Shown here: piece after piece, positions 37,061-49,047 of the stretch
Layout: every line of letters starts with the position of its first letter
Position numbering within the stretch: position 1 is the stretch's first letter
From: Eopsaltria australis
Lineage: Eukaryota; Chordata; Aves; Passeriformes; Petroicidae
Length of the DNA: 64,000 nt
Direction of reading: 5' to 3'
Assembly: GCA_034509425.1 (NCBI GenBank)
Contig: JAVTVJ010000132.1
Location: 496,001 to 560,000 of the forward strand
Program-made: the position numbers and the translations under genes
Notes under the pieces: generated by a model
The model's database searches: none
Told to the model about the DNA's origin: nothing
Seen by the model: only the letters and a program-made list of their open reading frames with translations

Positions 37061-37544
37061 TGATAGCATAGGGGTCAAAATGATTTTGGGTTTGTAGTAG
37101 TTTGAGGTTGTGGGAACGATAGGCCTCATAGGCCTTAAGGTAGGCCTTAGGTGTTGTATTTGTTAGGTTAAAGTGCAGTTATGGGAACTGTCACACTTGT
37201 GTCCTTTTTCTGTAACGATTGCTTATGACAAGATTAATGAGATGATTGCTTAGAGGGTAGTAGGAAAGGGGGGCTGAAACTTATGTTTGGGTAAAAGCAT
37301 TATATGCAATAGCAATGGTATTGAAGCTGAAACTCATGCTTGAGTGAAAACAATGTATCCAAGAGAGTAGTGTGGAATTAATGATTAACTGATGATCATA
37401 GGCTGATTGTAGTATAAATGTCACCATTTTTTGGGCCCAAGGCGGAGCCTGATTTGAGGTCTGACAGGACCCCTGGCTCCCAGAGCCCTTCATTAAAGCA
37501 CTGCATATATTAATTCTGTGAATATGTGTTTACCTATGCTAACA
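37061..37544 (+). repeat. 3' LTR of the provirus
   Basis: 484 bp, same termini as the 5' LTR, with about 14 substitutions against it and about 16 extra bases near the left edge. Confidence 0.9.
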
Positions 37545-37548
37545 GTCC
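37545..37548. repeat. ERV target site duplication GTCC, right
   Basis: It pairs with 29,056-29,059. Confidence 0.8.
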
Positions 37549-37664
37549 CACCCAGCACAGTGAAGATGTGTTAGAGCTCCACACCCCTCCCAGCACAGCC
37601 AGTGCTGGTCCCAGCCCACTGCTCAGCTCCCAGTTTTACTCAGGACAGGGTTAAGGTATTTCCA
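37549..37664 (-). other. Proximal 3' UTR of gene D
   Basis: About 117 bp between the stop codon and the ERV, homologous to the 3' flank of the other genes. The native end of the transcript lies beyond the provirus. Confidence 0.6.
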
Positions 37665-40600
37665 TCACACAATCACTGCTGCAGCTTCACAAATCCGATG
37701 ATACTTCAAACATCTGACATTATTCCAGTTGTAGGGAGGTTCTGTATCCCTATGGATTGTAACGCAAGTCTCATCAGGGATATCACTTGGTTCTCCTTGT
37801 CGCCAGAACCTGGGACAGAGACAGGCTTGTTATTCCCCAGCATCTCCTGTAAAGCATTGCTGGAAAAGGCCACAGGAGGGTGCAAGACTTGAAGGGAAGA
37901 AGCAGAAATTCCCAATGCTGATTCATGGACAGAAGCAGTGCCCTTCCTCCCATTCCATATCCCACTGGCACCAGTGGCACATGGAAATCAGCTTCCTTCC
38001 TTTCCTTTCCTGATGGAAATCAGCCTTGCAGCGCAACAGGGCCATGCTCCATCCTGCTGGGGGGAACTGATCACCAGCACTCATCCCATGCACCTCACAC
38101 CCAGCACAGCCTGGTGTCAGCCTCCAGGGCTGTGACATCTCCTGTTGCACCAAGAGGCACCTTCACATTCCCCCCCAGTTTTTTTCCCTACCACGAGTCA
38201 CACTAAGTACTTTTCATCCAAAGATACTCACGCTACGGTCTCATTATATGGAGTCTTGTCCACCCACTGCCACTGGCCCACCTGCCCTGCTGCCAGACCA
38301 ATGTAGAAATTGTCTGGTTTAGGGTCTTTAGATTGTCTTATCTGCTTGGAGAGGAAATCCTGGCAATCAGAGAGAGAGAGAGAGTGCAGTGTCCATGAGG
38401 GGCAGGACTGAGCACAGGGAGGCATCAGGAGTCCCTGTGGGGTGGGGCTGGTGGCACAGGGCAGCTGGTGCTGCAGAGGTGCACACAGGACATTCCCCTT
38501 CCCCTGCAGGACAAGGAGGGGCTCTGAGTCCCCTCCAGGGCCCAGCCCTGTGTCTCTGCCTGCTGCCTCCCTCTCTCAGCCCTGGGCACCTACCTGCTCT
38601 GCCTTGCTGTTGATCACCACCAGCTGGGAGCCCATCCCAGTGCAGTTCTGCTCACTCTCAGCACAGTTCATTTTATCAAGAGACAGGAAATAGCAGCTCC
38701 TCTGAAACCTTATCCAGCCCTCTGGGCAGCACATCCAGCCTCGGTCTGTGCAGGGAGAGGACAGAGAGATGAAGGTGACTGACAAGAGATGGGCACTGCA
38801 AAGATCCAAGTTTTGCAGGGACAGTGCTCATGTCCTCCTTAGTGACTTTTCCTGACAGAAAGTGCTTGAATACACAGGGATAGTACAGACATTTCTTCCC
38901 ATTGCTTTGGGGCATGAGCAGTGAGCTGTGTGTACCCAAAGGCATGGTAATCCCTGTAAGGGGATCTCAGGTGTTGGCAAAGTTCTTTTGGTGCTGTGCT
39001 TTGACTTGTCCTGGTGCAGCCTCATGAGGCCTTTAGCCCCAGGGGAGAGGGGACATTGCAAGTACTGACCTGTGCCTTGTGGCACTGCTGAGTTGCACTT
39101 CCACTCTGAGAAATGCTGCTGCAGGGCTGTGGGCTGCTCACTGCTGTGGCAGGAGGGAACCACTGCAAAGGGACAGGAAAGGCAGCAGGATTAGCCCTTC
39201 CTCCCAGCTCCTCACACAGCATCTCTGCCCTTCCCTCTCCTTCCACCATTTCCCCCACAGCCTGTGTCCCAGCTGTCACCTCTCCTGGCCCAAACAAGTG
39301 GCACAGCTGTGCCTTCCCAGCCAGACAGGGACCGACTGCCAAGTCAGACAGCAGAAGGAGCCCTGGAAGCACATCCCACTGAGGACCTGCCACACACAGC
39401 AGGATTGATCCCACCCGACCACAGCCACTCCACCATGCACACACCCACAGCCCAGCTGCCACTCTGCAAAGCAGCCTCTCAGTGTCACAGTCTGCCTCTT
39501 CCTAAACTCCACAGCAACAGGCATTTGGAGGAGTCACCCATCAGCTGGGCCTCTTCCCTCAGCAACAGACAGGCCAGGGCAAGGGAATCACACACAGCTG
39601 GAGCTGCTGAAAGCAGGCTGCAGCATAAACTCCTAGGACTTAGCAGCTCCCAGTGTGTGGGGAATAATGCACTCTTGGTGACAGGCCACATCCACAGGCC
39701 CAAGGAATTCTTGGTCACTCAGACATTCAGGAGAATGGATTAGAATCCCATCAGGGTGTGCTTAGCAATACAGATGTCTATTTTTATCAATCATTTCATT
39801 CAGAAGTACTTTTACTTATGAGCAGGAGAATCATAGTGGCCCCAGTGCCTGATTAGGGAATTGCTGTAATGGAAGAAGGCTCAGAGGAGATGGGAAATGT
39901 TTGCTCCTGGCTGATCACGCCCACTGCCAATGAAGGTGACCTTATCCCTACATAAAGGATGAGAAGTGAGATGGCTTTTGGTTCAGTTCAGGTGAGGGAA
40001 TTGAGCAGTTGTGGAAGCGTTCACCCCTGTAGGGATCCAAAAGGAGCAGTGTCTTCCTCAGTCAGCCATGAAATCATGAACTCACCCAAGCAGATGGTCA
40101 TAATGGCAGCTTTGATTGGAAGGGCAAAAATGAGGAAGACCCAGATGTTCAGCCAGGAGCACCTCCTCTCTTCTGCTGGGGCTGAAAAACACAAAGCAAG
40201 AGTGAGAATGTCCCAGCCCAGAGTTGGGGGCAGGATAACCCAGAGGGCTCTGAACCCCAACACTTTGCTGCTCCCTTCTTCCAAGGACTGGGGAGCCCCA
40301 CAGGTGCTGGAAGCAGGTCCTGCTGCCTGTCCCTAGCAGTGGCTCAGAGCCACAGAGCAGAGGAACACAGGGGCTGCCCTGAGGGTGCTTTTTATTTCCT
40401 TGTTTGTCACAAGACATGCCTGTATTCTGCACAAACCTCACTCCCCCTTTGTCCTGTCAGACCTCCTTTCTCCTCAACACATCTTCCTTGTTGCCCTCTG
40501 TTACCCCTGTCTGTCACTGATTGCTCTTTCTGGATCTCCCTCCTGTTCCTGTTCTTTGTCAGTGTCTGTCTTTAGAGCTCCTGTCTCTCCGTGCCTGTGT

Positions 40601-40986
40601 TTTGCCTCTGTACCGTGAGCCCCTTTCTGCAGTGGCACAGTCCCCAAAGGAGTGAGTGCCCAGCTCAGGGTGTGCACAGCCAGACACACAGAAGGGATTG
40701 TTTCCACAGGGGAAAAGGCACTTGGGAGCTCCTGGGAGAGCCCTGCCTGGGTTGTCCTTTGAGACACCAGGGATGGCAGCAGGGACTGCCCAGTTCCCTC
40801 ACCTGTGGCTTTGCTCTTGTCCTAAGCCCCATCTCCTGCTAGGATTCCAGCCACTGTACCATGCCCAGGATCCATCCCAGCCCTGTCTTTGCACCAACTC
40901 CTTTGACAGGAGGACAGAAAGGAAGGAAGGAAGGTTTGGGGCTTACCTGCAGTTCCAGGACTGACTCTCTCTTGGTGATTCATCAT
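37665..40986 (-). CDS. Gene D: divergent CLEC2-like C-type lectin-like receptor, six exons
   Basis: Exons 40947-40986, 40086-40181, 39070-39162, 38594-38745, 38232-38359 and 37665-37809 give 217 residues. Tail, membrane helix with lysine 37, stalk and first CTLD exon encode the same residues as in gene A. Exon 5 is 6 bp longer (128 bp; KDPKPDN and LAAGQV in the loop). Exon 6 is 12 bp shorter (145 bp) and diverged (GEPSDIPDETC; NNVRCLKYHRICE). It keeps the canonical cysteine (203) that A, B, C and E have lost, so both CTLD disulphides can form. The exon 5 to 6 intron is shortened. The provirus begins about 117 bp past the stop. The frame is intact. The in-frame upstream ATG lies at 41,259. Confidence 0.87.
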
Positions 40987-43387
40987 CTCTACCCCAGGAC
41001 CACTCTTCTCCAAGGGTTCCTGTAACCAGTGTGGCCACAAACACAGCAATCCTTCTGCACTGGACACCTCCCACACTGGTGAGGAACCTTCACAGGCTCT
41101 AATCTGGTGTGATGAAAAGGCCTTATCCTGGGTGTACCCCACAGCACATGGACATTGAGGAACTTCCATCATTTCCCTGCCAGGATATTTCAAAAGATGC
41201 TCATTGCTACACAGAGAAATGCACCAAGGCCAAGGAAAACAGATGGAGGGGAGCAGCACTGCAGCTCACACAGTCTCCCTTTGCACAGCCTCAGGCAGTC
41301 TCACAGGTCATACATGGCCTTCCCTCTCTGGTGCTTGCTCTTTCCTGCTGGGGTCCATGTGTGTGGAAATCCATACACTGCCAGGTATATTTGGCATTTG
41401 CTAGCAAAGGGCTAAACCACTGAGCACAGCCTGCAAAAGGGAGACAAAAATGGCAGGGAAGCAACAGTGTGACCCATTCTAGGCAGTGTCCATGTGCATC
41501 CTGAGCCCAGAAATGCAGAGCACAACAAAGAACTTGCCAACACTGTTTTTATGGAATTCCACTGGAGGGGAGGCTGGGGCTTTGGGCAGAGGGGTTCAAT
41601 ATGACCCTTCATTGTGGGGCTGGAGGCAAGAAAAGATGACTGGATGGTGCCAGAGTCTCTGCATGACAGATGAGGAGTTTTTCCCTGGTTATGTCGACAA
41701 AAGCTGCAGCCATACATGGTGCTTCTAGCAGTTCTCAAGGAGACCTGGATGAAAGACCTACAGGGTCATATCCCTAAGGATGTACCTAAGAATAAAGAAT
41801 TCCTACTGTATCTCATTGTCCTCTGAGTGGACTGAGATGGGAACACAGCCTTTACTCTTGTTCCATCACGTGGATTCCCCCTGTGGAGAGGCATGCATGG
41901 ATGCAGTGACACAGGAATAGAAGAACTCATAGCAGTAGCACAGGCTTTTATTTCAGCTGCAGCATCAGAAGATCAGGGCACAGAAGTGCTTTCAAGTGAG
42001 GACAAGCCTGAGCTCTCTGCAGAAGAGATCCTCTGATTCTGTTATGTTGTGCACAACAGGCTGCAGGCAGGGTCAGACCCTACATTTCTAAACATCTTTG
42101 TGTAACTAATGTGCACAAGCTCTCACCCCACATCAAAACACATGCACACAACTTGTGCAACCTCCAGTCTCCTGCACCACCCCAGGAAGTGCAGCTGCAA
42201 GAACACATCCCCTTTGTGGAAGCAGGGGTTCCCCTGGTCCCACACACTTCCCGCTGGAGCTGCAGGGCTCCTGTGTATCCACAGCTCTTCCAGCAGCCTG
42301 GGAAGCACAGGTGAAAGCACAGGGCCACGTTGTCACCCTGCAGAGCTGTGGGTCTGTGCCTGCTGCACCCCTCAGTGCCATGAGCGAGGCCACCCACAGC
42401 ACTGAGCTGCCAGGGAGCTTCTTACACACAGAGGTGGCCAAGCTGCAGAGCACCCTGAGCTCGAAGGCCACTTCCTTCCCACTTCTCTCTCCTCTCTCTC
42501 TTACAGTGGTCTTGCTTCTTCTGAACTTTGTTTTCTGACTGTTTCTTCTCTGTTTCAGGAGCCTTTCCCTCATGCCCTGGTTACTGTTCAGCTGGTGGCC
42601 ATGTTCTCCTTTAACAGCACTGGTTTGAAGAAACTGAAACTCAAATAGTTGCAGGTATTCAGTTCACACAGCTGTTTGCTTTCACACTCCTATTTTATCT
42701 CTTGCTGCTGTCCAGGCCACCTGTCCAAGGTGGCAGAGGGTTCTAAATAGAAATAACAGCAAGTGTGCTCATCTTCAGAAATGAACTTGGTGGAGGAAGT
42801 TGTCCCTTTCCCAGTGGTTGATGGCAGTTTCTCCATCAACCTGAATCCCCTGGGCAGTGCTGCTTTCCACTTTTCTTGAATTCCAAGTGATTTGAAGGGA
42901 GAGACTTATCTGCAACAGTGACATAAGGGCAAGCAGCCTGGAAGGAAACACTCACAGAGCAAAAGGCAGAAAGCACGGGAGAAGAGCTGGCAGCAGGGAC
43001 AATACAGGAAGAGAGAATGAATGCCAGAGGAAATTGTTCCCACTGTGCCCGGTTGCTTTGCCCTCCCACAGCCTGAAAACCAGCCCTGAGCCCCAGCAGT
43101 TTGTGAGGGCAGCTCACAGAGGCAGCTGTCAGGCTCAGCAGCTGGTGCTGCAGTTTCTCAGCTTTGCTTTCAGCAGTGAAGAGCAAATCAATCCAGGAGG
43201 ACACTGGAGGATCCTTATCGTGGAGCTTCCTGAGAGAGGTTATGGAGGATCCCAGGATGAGATGGGCTGTGCTGGATCTCACACTCACCAATGAGACTGA
43301 ACTGCTGGGGATGTGGAGGCTGAGGTCCAGCTTGTCTGCAGTGATTCTGACATGTTGGGGTTCAGGATCTTGTCAGTCCTTGCAGGG

Positions 43388-44902
43388 TGCAGTGGTTTCA
43401 GTTCGCCTATTCAGGTTTGTGGCTAAATGCTAGCACACTTACTTAAATTTACTTGATTGTTTGTTGTGAGATGAGGATTAGGAGTAGGCAAAGCAGGCTC
43501 AAACTTTATAAAGTACAAAGAAGTTTTATTAATATACTTAAGACAAAGGGAAAAGGAAAAAAAACTTAAGAAAAACTAGAACAAACTCTTCAGACCACCC
43601 CTCCTTCTCCTACCTCTCCATTTCATTCTCTCTGACAACATACAAAAGACAACACTTTGACCTGCAGTCAGTTTACTACTTCAGAAACAGCTCTTTTTCT
43701 AGTTCATTTAGGGAGAGAAGTTTCTTTTGTTTACGCCATGGATTTTCTGTAAGAAAAATACAGTTTTTATGGGTCTTCTGCTTCACCATTAACCGCCGCC
43801 CGGAGCAAAGTCCAGCTTAATGGTGGATCCCTCCCACACCAGTAGCCTTCCCACAGCCACTATGGTGGGTTATGAACAGTCCACAGGGTACCTGTTTTAA
43901 GGATGCCTAGTTCAATTGCAGTAACAAAGAAAATCCTTTCTTCTGTGCTTAGCAACACAGGTTCTCCTGACAACTCAGGTTCTCTAGCATTCTCCCCGGG
44001 ACCAGGGCTCTGGGTCACAGCCTCTCCTCTCTCTTGGTTCTAGTTTCTCATCAGGCTGTACTTTTTTAACACTTACTTGTCTGTACTTAGGTATTTCAGT
44101 TCATTGGCTGCAATAAGAACCTCACATCTCTCGTTGGACTACATCTTCATATATTACAGAGAATTTATTAGCTCAGTCCCCAACCATGGTTCTCCAAAAG
44201 AGTTTTCAGCTTCACACTTGAAGCAACTTCTCATGCACCTCCCTCTAGGTATCAGTTCTGCTTTCCTCACTGACTGTAAAGTCTATGCGCTGCACTATGT
44301 CGATGTCCTCACTCGTTCCTCTCTCTGCGAGGAAGGATGGGTGTCTGTGAGTTTAGTCCAGGCATGGAGAGAGTTAATCTCTGTCTCTCTCTCCGGCAGT
44401 GTGAGGATCACGTGTTCTTTGCCGGGCTGCTTGAACAGGCCCGAGCTGGATGGAGTCCGGCCCGGTCCTTGCCTGGCCCGGAGCAGGGGCCTGGCTCTCT
44501 CTCTCGTGTAGCTGGCACACCGGCTGAGCTGGATCTGCTGAAGATTCCAGCCGTTCCTCCCCCATGCCTGCCCGGCTGCAGCGGCACGGCTGCCGTAAAA
44601 CCTCCCTTCCCCCCCCCCATCCCTCCTTTGGAAGGAGGTGGGGGGGGCCTTGCCAGCGAGAGAAGCAGGAGCTGCTCCTCTCTACACAGCAGCAGCAGGT
44701 CCAAAGAGGAAGAGCTTCAGAGAGTCTCTGCTTATATATGGTTTTTTCCTCGAAGGCGGATCAACTTTTTAATTGGTTCACTTACATATTAATCCTTAAA
44801 ACTACCTGATTATTGGCTCTCTCTCCCAGGAAGAAAGTTGTATTCTTTCCTGTAGCATAAATCACTTCCTAGATTTTGACCCCTCCGGCCTAACCCAGGA
44901 CA
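43388..44902 (-). mobile_element. Solo LTR (unit E)
   Basis: 1,515 bp with TG...CA ends and CAGGG repeats at 43,383-43,387 and 44,903-44,907. It sits at the same site as the solo LTR of unit C and differs from it by few bases. It is the same insertion, copied by duplication of the unit. Confidence 0.8.
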
Positions 44903-46310
44903 CAGGGAAAGATGAGCTCCAGGAGCTGGGGCTCAGACGGCTCAGAGGGCCATGGAGAGAGACTCCTCCAGATCCTGATTCATCCCAAACTCCCAGCATG
45001 AATCACCCTTGTTGTCCTCCTGCTCTGTTCCCAGGGACATCACTCCTACATGGAATCCTGCCTTCTTCCTACAGCCAAGGCCAGGGGGCCGTGTCCAGAC
45101 CCGACAGGGGCTGCTGCTCACCGCAGGCTGACCCCAGGAGTGGACACCCAGCAGAGGGACCTGCTGCTCAGCTCTGTCCTCCAGGGGCTGGGCACCTCCA
45201 GCTGGCTTCAGCACTGCAGACCTAACCCTCCTGTGCTGGGATGGCCCTTGTCTGGAGCAGGGAAGAGAGGAAATCTGCTCCTTGTCCTGCTTGTGTGCTC
45301 AGAGTTATTGCAGAGGGGAGGCGTGAAGGGGAGCCCTGCATGGCAGAAGACAGAATTGTGCTAGACACACAGGCAGAAATGGTGCTAAAGTCCCCAGAGA
45401 AGGCAGTGCCAAGCCCAGGAGCCCAGGCTGGTGTTGGGAGGAGCTGTGTCACTGCAGAGTGTGGTTTCTGGGTGTAGATGGAGAGGCCCTCACATGCAGG
45501 GCCACGCTGCATATGTGTAAACAGACATTTCTTCCTCTGGCAGGCTTTCATCCTGCTGCAGCCAGGGAGGGGAACAGCACCAGGCAGCTGAGTTGGGATC
45601 AGTGCTTTCTGCCTGTGCTGATTGGGGTGGATTTTTGCATGCATACGTCCTCTTTCTCCCTTCTGTCCCTAGACATGTCCATAGTGTCCCTGCACGCTAT
45701 GTCTCTGCTGCCTGGAGCTGTGCATGTGGACCTGCAGCCACCACGCCCTGCTGTTTATACAACTGCTCCCACTGGATTAGGAACAAAATCCCCTGGGCAC
45801 CTTGACTCCAGTACGAATTCCCCTCTCTCTCTCTGGGACACAGAGAGGAGTCACTCTCAGAGGCAGGACAGAGGCACAGACAGGAGTTGTAGATCCATAG
45901 CATTCCAGTGGGGAGCTGGCACTGCTCGGCCAGGGCAGCTGAGGTACCTGATGTTTCCTGAGGAAAGAGAAGTGAGGACACAGGAGGCAGGAAGTGGGAA
46001 GAGGTGCAGCAGAGGGAGATCCATGGTGTCAGTGCTCTACAGCAGGGCATGAAGGCAATTCAATGGGCAATGAAGTTCTGGATGGGAGTGATGTGGTGTG
46101 CAGCAGGAGCCCTGTCTCTTCAGCCTCTCCTGCAGCATCATCTGGCCTGGGCAGGCATGCTGTTACAGGCACCACTGAGGATTTGGCTTTCCAGGAATGC
46201 TGCTACCTCAGGTGAGCCTGGGGTCAATTCTGAGTTGGGAAGAGGACTTTTCCCTCCAGGTGGCTCTGGAGGCCCAGTGTGGATTGTTCCTGCCATGGCA
46301 GCAAGTCCAA

Positions 46311-46749
46311 AGGGAGGGCCACAAAGATGAAGGCAGTGAGGACAGAGGGCTGGAGCACAAGCTGAAAGAATTGGGATTGTTCAGTATGGGAAAGAGGAGA
46401 TTCCAAGATGGTCTCATAACAGCCTTCCAGGAGGCTTCCAAGAAGATTGGAGAAGGACTTCTTACAAGGGCATGGGGTGATAAGGGAAGGCAGAATGGCT
46501 TTAAACTGAAAGAGGGCAGGTTTAGAGTAGGTATCAGGAAGAAATTCTTTTCTGTAAGGATTGTGAGGCACTGGCACAGGTTGCTTAGTGAAGCTGTGCA
46601 TACCCCATCCCTGGAAGTGTTCAAGGCCAGGCTGGATGGGGCTTTGAGAAACCTGGTCTAGGGAAAGGTGTTCCTGCTCAAGACCTAGAGGTTGAAAACG
46701 GATGATCCTTAAGGGTTCCATCCAACCCAAACCATTCCATTATTCTATG
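46311..46749 (+). mobile_element. CR1 LINE 3' fragment (unit E)
   Basis: Counterpart of the CR1 fragments in units B and C at the same relative place. Confidence 0.85.
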
Positions 46750-46759
46750 ACTCAGCTAA

Positions 46760-47247
46760 GATATGGGGGAAAAAAAAGAGATACAGAGACACAGCCTTTT
46801 TTCATTGATGTGATATTGTATTTCCTCTTGTCTAAGATTTCAGAAGTTGTTCAGCAAAAGCAGGACAACCAGAGAACATTCTGTGTGTGCCTCAACAAAA
46901 GGCAAACACATCTGCTCAAGGAGATGGACGACATTGCATCTCTGGGTATCTGTCTTCCATTCCTGAATATTTTTCCTAGAGAAGTCCATCCGTTTTCAGC
47001 CAGCAACTGCTGGACACACTCAGAGAGAAGAGGACACAAGAACACAGGACTTGCTGTGATGAGCCTGAGCCTTCCTCTGTACTGGGGATGCTGGATCAAG
47101 CTCATTTCACATCCACACACACACATGGCCCCACCCAGCACACTGAAGATGTGTCAGAGCTCCACACCCCTCCCAGCACAGCCAGTGCTGGTCCCAGCTC
47201 ACTGCTCAGCTCCCAGTTTTACTCAGGACAGGGTTAAGGTATTTCCA
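46760..47247 (-). other. Probable 3' UTR of gene E
   Basis: Conserved 3' flank after the stop codon. It resembles B and C, except for a few bases at about 47,158-47,166 (agagctccaca) that are shared with D at about 37,571-37,582. Confidence 0.5.
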
Positions 47248-49047
47248 TCACACAGTTACTGCTGCAGCTTCACAAATTCGATGATGCAAGCTATCTGATT
47301 TGACATCATTCCAGTTGTAGGGAGGTTCTGCGGGCATGTGCATCACAGTGCAGTTCTCATCAGGCCTGGGAGGTTGAGCACTTGGTTCTCCTTGTCGCCA
47401 GAACCTGGGACAGAGACAGGTTTGTTACTCCCCAGCACCTCCTGTAAAGCACTGCTGGAAAAGGCCACACCAGGGTGCAAGATTTGAAGGGAAGAAGCAG
47501 AAATTCCCAATGCTGATTCATGGACAGAAGCAGTGCCCTTCCTCCCATTCCATATCCCACTGGCACCAGTGGCACATGGAAATCTGCTTCCTTCCTACAG
47601 CCTTGCAGCACAACAGGGCCCTGCTCCATCCTGCTGGGGGGAACTGATCACCAGCACTCATCCCATGCACCTCACACCCAGCACAGCCTGGTGTCAGCCT
47701 CCAGGGCAAGTTTGTTCTCCAGAAGAAGACACAGCAAGGGCAGTGCTGCTGCTCTCTCCCTGTGCCCCATCTCTTTCCCTGCATTTCAGCACAGGCCATT
47801 CCTGGGCATATCAGGGCACTGCAGGTGAGGCAAGGCCAGTCATCTCTGAAGGGATCTTGCTGCTGGCAAGATGCAGCTTTTTCTATGCCTACAGCAATGA
47901 TTTCCATGTCACAGGGAGGTAATCCATAACCAATACCCAGCAGAGATGGGGCCGTGTGAACGTGGTGTCCTACACAGCCCCCTCCTGCTGCATCTTTGAT
48001 GTCACACAAGGAAGTGAGGTGACAACCCCCTCTCAGGCAGCAGCTGAACCTCTCACATCCCCCCCAGTTTTTTTCCCTACCAGGAGTCACACCAAGCACT
48101 TTTCATCCAGAGATACTCACACTGCTGTCTCATTATACGGAGTCTTGTCCACCCACTGCCACTGGCCCACCTGCTCCAAAAACAGGCCAATGTAGAAATT
48201 CTCTCTTGGTGGAGATAGTTTTATCTGCTTGGAGAGGAAATCCTGGCAATCAGAGAGAGAGAGAGAGAGTGCAGTGTCCATGAGGGGCAGGACTGAGCAG
48301 AGGGAGGCATCAGGAGTCCCTGTGGGGTGGGGCTGGTGGCACAGGGCAGCTGGTGCTGCAGAGGTGCACACAGGACATTCCCCCTCCCCTGCAGGACAAG
48401 GAGGGGCTCTGAGTCCCCTCCAGGGCCCAGCCCTGTGTCTCTGCCTGCTGCCTCCCTCTCTCAGCCCTGGGCACCTACCTGCTCTGCCTTGCTGTTGATC
48501 ACCACCAGCTGGGAGCCCATCCCAGTGCAGTTCTGCTCACTCTCAGCACAGTTCATTTTATCAAGGGACAGGAAATAGCAGCTCCTCTGAAACCTTATCC
48601 AGCCCTCTGGGCAGCACATCCAGCCTCGGTCTGTGCAGGGACAGGACAGAGAGATGAAGGTGACTGACAAGAGATGGGCATTGCAAAGATCCAAGTTTTG
48701 CAGGGACAGTGCTCATGTCCTCCTTAGTGACTTTTCCTGACAGAAAGTGCTTGAATACACAGGGATAGTACAGACATTTCTTCCCATTGCTTTGGGGCAT
48801 GAGCAGTGAGCTGTGTGTACCCAAAGGCATGGTAATCCCTGTAAGGGGATCTCAGGTGTTGGCAAAGTTCTTTTGGTGATGTGCTTTGACTTGTCCTGGT
48901 GCAGCCTCATGAGGCCTTTAGCCCCAGGGGAGAGGGGACAATGCAAGTACTGACCTGTGCCTTGTGGCACTGCTGAGTTGCACTTCCACTCTGAGAAATG
49001 CTGCTGCAGGGCTGTGGGCTGCTCACTGCTGTGGCAGGAGGGAACCA
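47248..49047 (-). CDS. Stalk and CTLD exons 3 to 6 of unit E
   Basis: Exons 48955-49047, 48479-48630, 48121-48242 and 47248-47404 match those of gene B, with intact splice sites and stop codon. They are certain as lectin exons, whichever 5' exons they join. Confidence 0.88.

Larger units (their letters stand above)
29060..37544 (+). mobile_element. Gammaretrovirus-like endogenous provirus with both LTRs
   Basis: Order: LTR, primer-binding site, gag, protease, reverse transcriptase, RNase H, integrase, env, polypurine tract, LTR. A single CCHC knuckle, a LYPxL-type late motif, an HHCC integrase finger and an env frame overlapping the end of pol support a gammaretrovirus-like class. The coding regions carry several frame changes and in-frame stops, so the copy is not intact. 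The LTRs differ at about 14 of some 465 aligned bases by eye (about 3%), which suggests an insertion a few million years old under bird-like rates. It lies antisense to the lectin genes. Confidence 0.93.
26798..40838. repeat. Tandem array unit D (about 14 kb, ERV inserted)
   Basis: Fourth copy. Homology to the other spacers stops at about 27,338 and resumes at about 28,664. In between is unrelated sequence and a separate CR1 fragment. The unit is lengthened by the endogenous retrovirus at 29,060-37,544. It also lacks about 430 bp upstream of exon 2 and about 450 bp between exons 6 and 5. Confidence 0.88.
40987..46759. other. Spacer of unit E with solo LTR and CR1
   Basis: Nearly the same as the spacer of unit C, with the solo LTR at 43,388-44,902 and CR1 at about 46,311-46,749. 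The part next to exon 1 of gene D resembles the left edge of the window. No recognised gene. Confidence 0.6.
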
